Shown here: one piece after another, positions 60,569 through 64,000 of the stretch | Position numbering within the stretch: the stretch's first letter is position 1 | Layout of the letters: each line of letters begins with the position of its first letter | Source: JBKHYJ01 sp046565505 | Lineage (GTDB): Bacteria > Acidobacteriota > Blastocatellia > UBA7656 | Assembly (NCBI GenBank): GCA_046565505.1 | Contig: JBKHYJ010000128.1 | Location: forward strand, 1-64,000 | DNA: 64,000 nt | Direction of reading: 5' to 3' | Notes under the pieces: generated by a model | Seen by the model: the letters and a program-made list of their open reading frames with translations, nothing else | Told to the model about the DNA's origin: nothing | The model's database searches: none | Made by a program: the position numbers and the translations under genes

Positions 60569-62008
60569 CTATACTCCTGTCGCGTAGCCGCTGACACTGA
60601 CGCCGGCGGCGCGATTGAGGGCGCCCTCCGGGCCGCCCTCCGTTACGGTTGTGGCAATGTGCGAGACCACTGCCGATAGGAAAAGGAAGAGTAAAGCATT
60701 AGATGGTATTTGAAGGTTGAAGTCAAACATGCTGTGCACCAGCATAGAACAGACTCCCGCGCCGCACCCGATCGCGAGCCCGGCAAGCAGAGAGTCATTC
60801 GACTTCATGCCGCGCAGTATCGCGCGCAGGATTAATACGATGAATGCGAGCGCAAGCAGCCCGCCCGCCGCACCCGCGTCGGTCAACACCTGTATGTAAT
60901 CATTATGCGCGTAGTCGATCAGCAGCATCCCGTTGTTGCGGGCGTAGGCCGGGAATACCGTCTCGTAAGCGCCGAGCCCTATCCCCATAATCGGGTAGTC
61001 GCGAATAATCTTCCAGCTATCTTTCCAGACCTCCGTGCGCGAGAAAAGCTCTCCCTGCGCGTCGCCGCCTTTCATCTGATCGACGGATTCGGAGGCGCGG
61101 TTGATGATGCCTTCGGCCCCGATCCATACGGTGCCTAGCGCGATGGCGGCGGCTACTATTGCGACCGCGCCCGCCCGCCTTATGAGCACAGATGAGCGGC
61201 GAGCCACCGGCGCACCGTCGGCTCGCGGCCCGCCTTGCGACCTGCGCGCGCGCCTTCTTTCGTGCCCGGCGCTCATAATGACTACGAGGGCGATGCCCGC
61301 GACGAGGCTGACGATGCCGCCGCGCGACAGCGACACGACCACGGTCAACCCCATCACGGCGGATGCGAACCCATAAAACATCCAGGATTCCTTGCGCACG
61401 CCGCGCGCGAGGACGAGCGCGAGCGGCACGGGCACGAGCATCTCCATGTAGCCCGCGTAATGATTGCGGTTGACGAACGGGCCGAAAGAGGTCCCGGCCG
61501 AGCGCCTCAGCCAGTAAATGCGCCCATCCCAGGTGAAGTACTGCACGAGCGCGAAGACAGACATCGCCAATCCGAAAATAACCAGCACGTTCGCGAGAGT
61601 GCCGAGCCGCCCGCGCGTGACAAAAAAGTTCGCGCCTATTATGAATGAAGCCAGTAAAAAGATCAGCACGGCGACCGCCCCGCGGGTGGCCTCAACGTCC
61701 ATAGACGGGCTGTGCGTCCGGCCGTCGCCGCCCCACCAGCTGATGCTTTGCACAAGCCCGAGCGCGACCAGCCCGGCTATCGGGGCCGCGGCCGCCGGGA
61801 CGCTGACCTTCAAGCGCCGGTCGGCGACGGACTTCACGGCCCACAGCAGCAAGAGCACTGTGACGAACGTCTCGAACAGGCCCACAGACCACGGCTCGTT
61901 CGAGCCGAATGCGAGGGCCGAAAAGATTAAGATGGCGACCAGCCCGGCCGCCACGGCCTTGTCCAAAAATGCGCTCATCAATTCAAAAGGTTCCTCGGCC
62001 CGGCCCAT
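60569..62008 (-). CDS. O-antigen ligase/polymerase family membrane protein
   Basis: 479 residues from the first ATG; an ATG at 61978 is an alternative with GAGGAA upstream. About 11-12 transmembrane helices, and the WaaL/Wzy signature in the long periplasmic loop (FSRTEVWKDSWKIIRDYPIMGIGLGAYETVFPAYARN..., then DYAHNDYIQVLTDAGAAGGLLALAFIVLIL). A charged cytoplasmic stretch (HERRRARRSQGGPRADG) lies before helix 7. Either ligates or polymerises the glycan. It is the second such protein in the locus. Confidence 0.88.
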   Translation of the reverse strand: MGRAEEPFELMSAFLDKAVAAGLVAILIFSALAFGSNEPWSVGLFETFVTVLLLLWAVKSVADRRLKVSVPAAAAPIAGLVALGLVQSISWWGGDGRTHSPSMDVEATRGAVAVLIFLLASFIIGANFFVTRGRLGTLANVLVIFGLAMSVFALVQYFTWDGRIYWLRRSAGTSFGPFVNRNHYAGYMEMLVPVPLALVLARGVRKESWMFYGFASAVMGLTVVVSLSRGGIVSLVAGIALVVIMSAGHERRRARRSQGGPRADGAPVARRSSVLIRRAGAVAIVAAAIALGTVWIGAEGIINRASESVDQMKGGDAQGELFSRTEVWKDSWKIIRDYPIMGIGLGAYETVFPAYARNNGMLLIDYAHNDYIQVLTDAGAAGGLLALAFIVLILRAILRGMKSNDSLLAGLAIGCGAGVCSMLVHSMFDFNLQIPSNALLFLFLSAVVSHIATTVTEGGPEGALNRAAGVSVSGYATGV

Positions 62009-62126
62009 GATGTGGGGCCGCGCGCAACGCGGATTCGGGGCACTGCGCTCAGGGGGGAGACTCGGCAGCGAGCGTCTTATTTTACCACCGATTGCCTGGC
62101 GCTGAATCCTAAATCCTGAATCCCGG

Positions 62127-63407
62127 CTATTGTTCTTTTATTGTGAAATCGTCGAACCAGATCGTGCCCTGCGTCGGCTCGTCGTAGCTGAATTTCGGCT
62201 TCCGCTTGACCGATACGAGCACCGGGGACGCGCTCACAGTATTGTACCTGGGGGCAACGAATTCGACCGCGAGCAGTTTCCAGTCGTTCGAGCCTGCGGC
62301 CACGGGCTCGGAGGCGGCGACCCAGTTTGAAGCGTTATCCGTCACGACCACCCGCGGGCCTTCGGGCGTGACCAGCCCTTCGCTCTTCGCGTAACACTCA
62401 AGCCTGTAGCGCGCGCCCGGTCGAAGCACGACCAACTGCTTGATCTCGCCGTCGAGCTTCGTCGTATCGCGCCCGAGGAAATCTACGCGCAAGGACCGCG
62501 CTCCCGTGCGCGCGTGCCCGCCATCAAAGCTCAGGCGCGCATACTCGCTACGGCCGAACGTCCAGTCGAACTGGGGGAAGTTCTTTAAGAGGTCCGCCTC
62601 GAACCCGCCGTTCCAGATGAGCTGCGGCTGCGCGTCGCCTTCGGCGACCAGGCCCGCCCAAAGCTCGCGTGCCAGGTCCGCCTGCCCCGCGTTGATAAGT
62701 GACGTGAGCACCGCCGCGGTCTCGGCGGCCGCGAGCCGCGCCGGGCGGTCAACACTTCGGAAGACGTTCGACGCCTCCGCCATGCGCGATTTGCTGACGA
62801 GAAACTGGGCGAGCGCGAGGCGGGATTTCGGGTCCGCCCCCGCGACGGTCTCCACCGCCTCGAAGTTGCCGCGCGAGGCGCGCCATATCAGATCGAGCGT
62901 ACCCGGCAGCAGCGCGGGGTTGGCGGCGGCTGCCACGCGGAACTCGTCGAGCGAAGCGACGAGCTTACCTTCCCTGAGCATCACGTTAGCCAGACGCCAG
63001 TGAACGTCTCTGTCGTTGGGGGCTAGCGCGAGCGCGGCCTTGAGCGCCTCCTCGGCCGCCACCCGATCGCCTTTCGCTTCCCTGACGGCGGAGAGTATTA
63101 ACCGGAAGCGGTAATCGTTCGGCGATAAGTTGATGGCGCGCAGCGCATGGAATTCGGCGCGGTCGAGGTCGCGGTCGGTCTCGGCCATCTCGGCCTCGGC
63201 GTAGCGCGCGTTCAGGCGGGCCGAGTTCGGGAAATATTCCAGGGGCGCAGCGAGCATGCCGCGCGACACGCCGAGCCGATTATCCGAGAGCGTCCCTACG
63301 ACGAACCTGGAGATTATGACCGCCATCAGGAGCGAGCACACGCCGAGCGCGGCGGCTATGAAAGCAACCTTGCGCGCGAAATTCTTCAGCTCTAATTCTA
63401 ATAACAT
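62127..63407 (-). CDS. Membrane-anchored TPR protein with C-terminal carbohydrate-binding-like domain
   Basis: 426 residues. N-terminal membrane helix (KVAFIAAALGVCSLLMAVIISRFVVG), several TPR units (residues ~60-190: ARLNARYAEAEMAETDRDLDRAEFHALRAINLSPNDYRFRLILSAVREAKGD...), and from ~270 a jelly-roll domain of CBM4/9 type (LIWNGGFEADLLKNFPQFDWTF...WFDDFTIKEQ). First gene of the polysaccharide locus in transcription order; such TPR proteins accompany O-antigen-ligase-like genes in exopolysaccharide loci and may scaffold polymer assembly. Its start is a good ATG but the ribosome-binding site is weak. Confidence 0.82.
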   Translation of the reverse strand: MLLELELKNFARKVAFIAAALGVCSLLMAVIISRFVVGTLSDNRLGVSRGMLAAPLEYFPNSARLNARYAEAEMAETDRDLDRAEFHALRAINLSPNDYRFRLILSAVREAKGDRVAAEEALKAALALAPNDRDVHWRLANVMLREGKLVASLDEFRVAAAANPALLPGTLDLIWRASRGNFEAVETVAGADPKSRLALAQFLVSKSRMAEASNVFRSVDRPARLAAAETAAVLTSLINAGQADLARELWAGLVAEGDAQPQLIWNGGFEADLLKNFPQFDWTFGRSEYARLSFDGGHARTGARSLRVDFLGRDTTKLDGEIKQLVVLRPGARYRLECYAKSEGLVTPEGPRVVVTDNASNWVAASEPVAAGSNDWKLLAVEFVAPRYNTVSASPVLVSVKRKPKFSYDEPTQGTIWFDDFTIKEQ

Positions 63408-64000
63408 GCTCAGCCGCGCTTAATATCGCGCGGGGTTTCGCGCAGGCTCCGCCCCGGGATATTTAAGCCCATCAGGGAAGCCGCACACGGCGACAGTCGA
63501 CGTACCAGCTACTAATCTCTCGGCCCGTATATTTACGTGAGATAGTGAGGCCTAGAATAACAACCAAACTCGTCCCCCGGCGGAACGGCACGCAGGCATG
63601 TGACGGGGCCTTTTATTAATTTAATTTCCAGGCGGTCTCCGCGCGTCTGCGCCTTTAGGGTGGGGCTTGAAACGCATTTCAAATAAACCACTCTTGCGTT
63701 CACACCGGGCTTCCTACGGTGCTCAAAATAAAACATAAAAAGAATACCGTAAGCGTAAGCGTCAGAAAGCATACTGTGGCATTTACAATATTGTCAACAC
63801 ACTGTAAAGCCGGTTCATCCCCTGCGAAAATAGAAGCCACCGTCTCTGCTTTCAAATGGCCCGCTTCAGCGCGATCTCATTTTGATCCCTTGCGGCGAAG
63901 CCCCGCTTCATGGCCTTCGGCGCACCGGGGAGCGCGTGTGCATAATCAGCCGAATGAATAACCGCTTTCCCCTCCCCGCCGCTATTGGAAGGCCGACAAT
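63408..64000. other. Upstream region of the polysaccharide locus, no gene recognised
   Basis: 593 bp with no credible gene. Base composition shifts to AT-rich at about 63,600-63,800, against a GC-rich window. It carries the promoter described separately and, on the minus strand, a ~350-nt leader. A plus-strand ATG frame begins near 63,954 and runs off the window end, but it has no ribosome-binding site. Confidence 0.5.
63768..63797 (-). promoter_or_regulatory. Promoter candidate of the polysaccharide locus
   Basis: On the minus strand TTGACA (63797-63792) and TATGCT (63773-63768), 18 bp apart. Transcription would start near 63761, giving a ~350-nt leader before the TPR gene and possibly driving the long operon. 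No JUMPstart/ops sequence was found in the leader. Confidence 0.55.

Noticed and set aside
63533..63772. Minus-strand 79-residue frame in the AT-rich leader
   Set aside because: No ribosome-binding site or family pattern, and it overlaps the predicted promoter -10 box.
63719..63961. Plus-strand 80-residue frame
   Set aside because: Lys/Ser/Arg-rich, no ribosome-binding site, and it crosses the composition change; likely chance.
63954..64000. Possible start of a plus-strand gene cut by the window end
   Set aside because: ATG frame of 15 codons only, no ribosome-binding site; cannot be supported.
1..64000. CRISPR arrays, insertion sequences, prophage genes
   Set aside because: No regularly spaced repeats, transposase, integrase or phage structural gene was found.

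Overview
The window is a 64 kb piece of a high-GC bacterial chromosome with long, closely packed minus-strand operons. The gene mix is secreted peptidases with HYR-type repeats, a DUF1579-like protein, FecR and HEAT-repeat proteins, and a very large exopolysaccharide locus. This fits an environmental Acidobacteriota-like organism (possibly Blastocatellia). That placement is inference from gene content, since the window has no rRNA or other strong marker. One tRNA (Arg, anticodon CCG) is present. No CRISPR array, insertion sequence or prophage was seen.

Left part (1-23 kb), housekeeping and accessory genes in short units. It holds an exported protein of unknown function, an NADP-dependent oxidoreductase, a DinB-family protein, tRNA-Arg, and a peroxiredoxin whose catalytic cysteine codon is an in-frame TGA. 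That gene is best read as a selenoprotein, with a SECIS-like hairpin directly after the TGA. Next come a subtilase-like secreted protease preceded by a ~350-nt structured leader, a DUF1579-like protein, an M14 metallocarboxypeptidase, an amidohydrolase, a small zinc-ribbon protein next to ribosomal protein bS21, a HEAT-repeat protein, phosphopentomutase with a 59-residue gene behind it, an adenine-type DNA methyltransferase, a YheT-like hydrolase, a lytic transglycosylase paired with a VirB9/TrbG-like protein, and a FecR-domain protein.

Right part (23-63.4 kb): about 40 kb, all on the minus strand, encodes a Wzx/Wzy-type surface polysaccharide. Read in the direction of transcription (right to left) it begins with a TPR protein, an O-antigen-ligase-like protein, the outer-membrane export protein (Wza-like) and the co-polymerase/tyrosine kinase (Wzc-like). 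Next is a module for a 3-acetamido-3,6-dideoxyhexose: an acetyltransferase-ketoisomerase fusion plus an aminotransferase. Then come glycosyltransferases, a flippase and methyltransferases. A complete-looking route from sedoheptulose 7-phosphate to a nucleotide-activated heptose follows (isomerase, kinase, phosphatase, nucleotidyltransferase, epimerase), with a transaldolase that could supply its substrate. After that come a polymerase, more glycosyltransferases, AsnB, an alcohol dehydrogenase/Gfo-Idh fusion, an asparaginase and a heparinase II/III protein. The locus ends with a Pgl-like bacillosamine module, in which a GT4 glycosyltransferase is fused to the initiating phosphoglycosyl transferase, and finally RfbC.

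Together these genes would make unusual sugars (bacillosamine-type, dTDP-3-amino-3,6-dideoxy-type, heptose), assemble them on a lipid carrier, flip, polymerise and export the product, and modify it. The most notable observations are the selenocysteine peroxiredoxin, the structured leader of the protease gene, the Glu-for-His replacement in that protease, the GT4-PglC fusion, and the heptose module with its own transaldolase.
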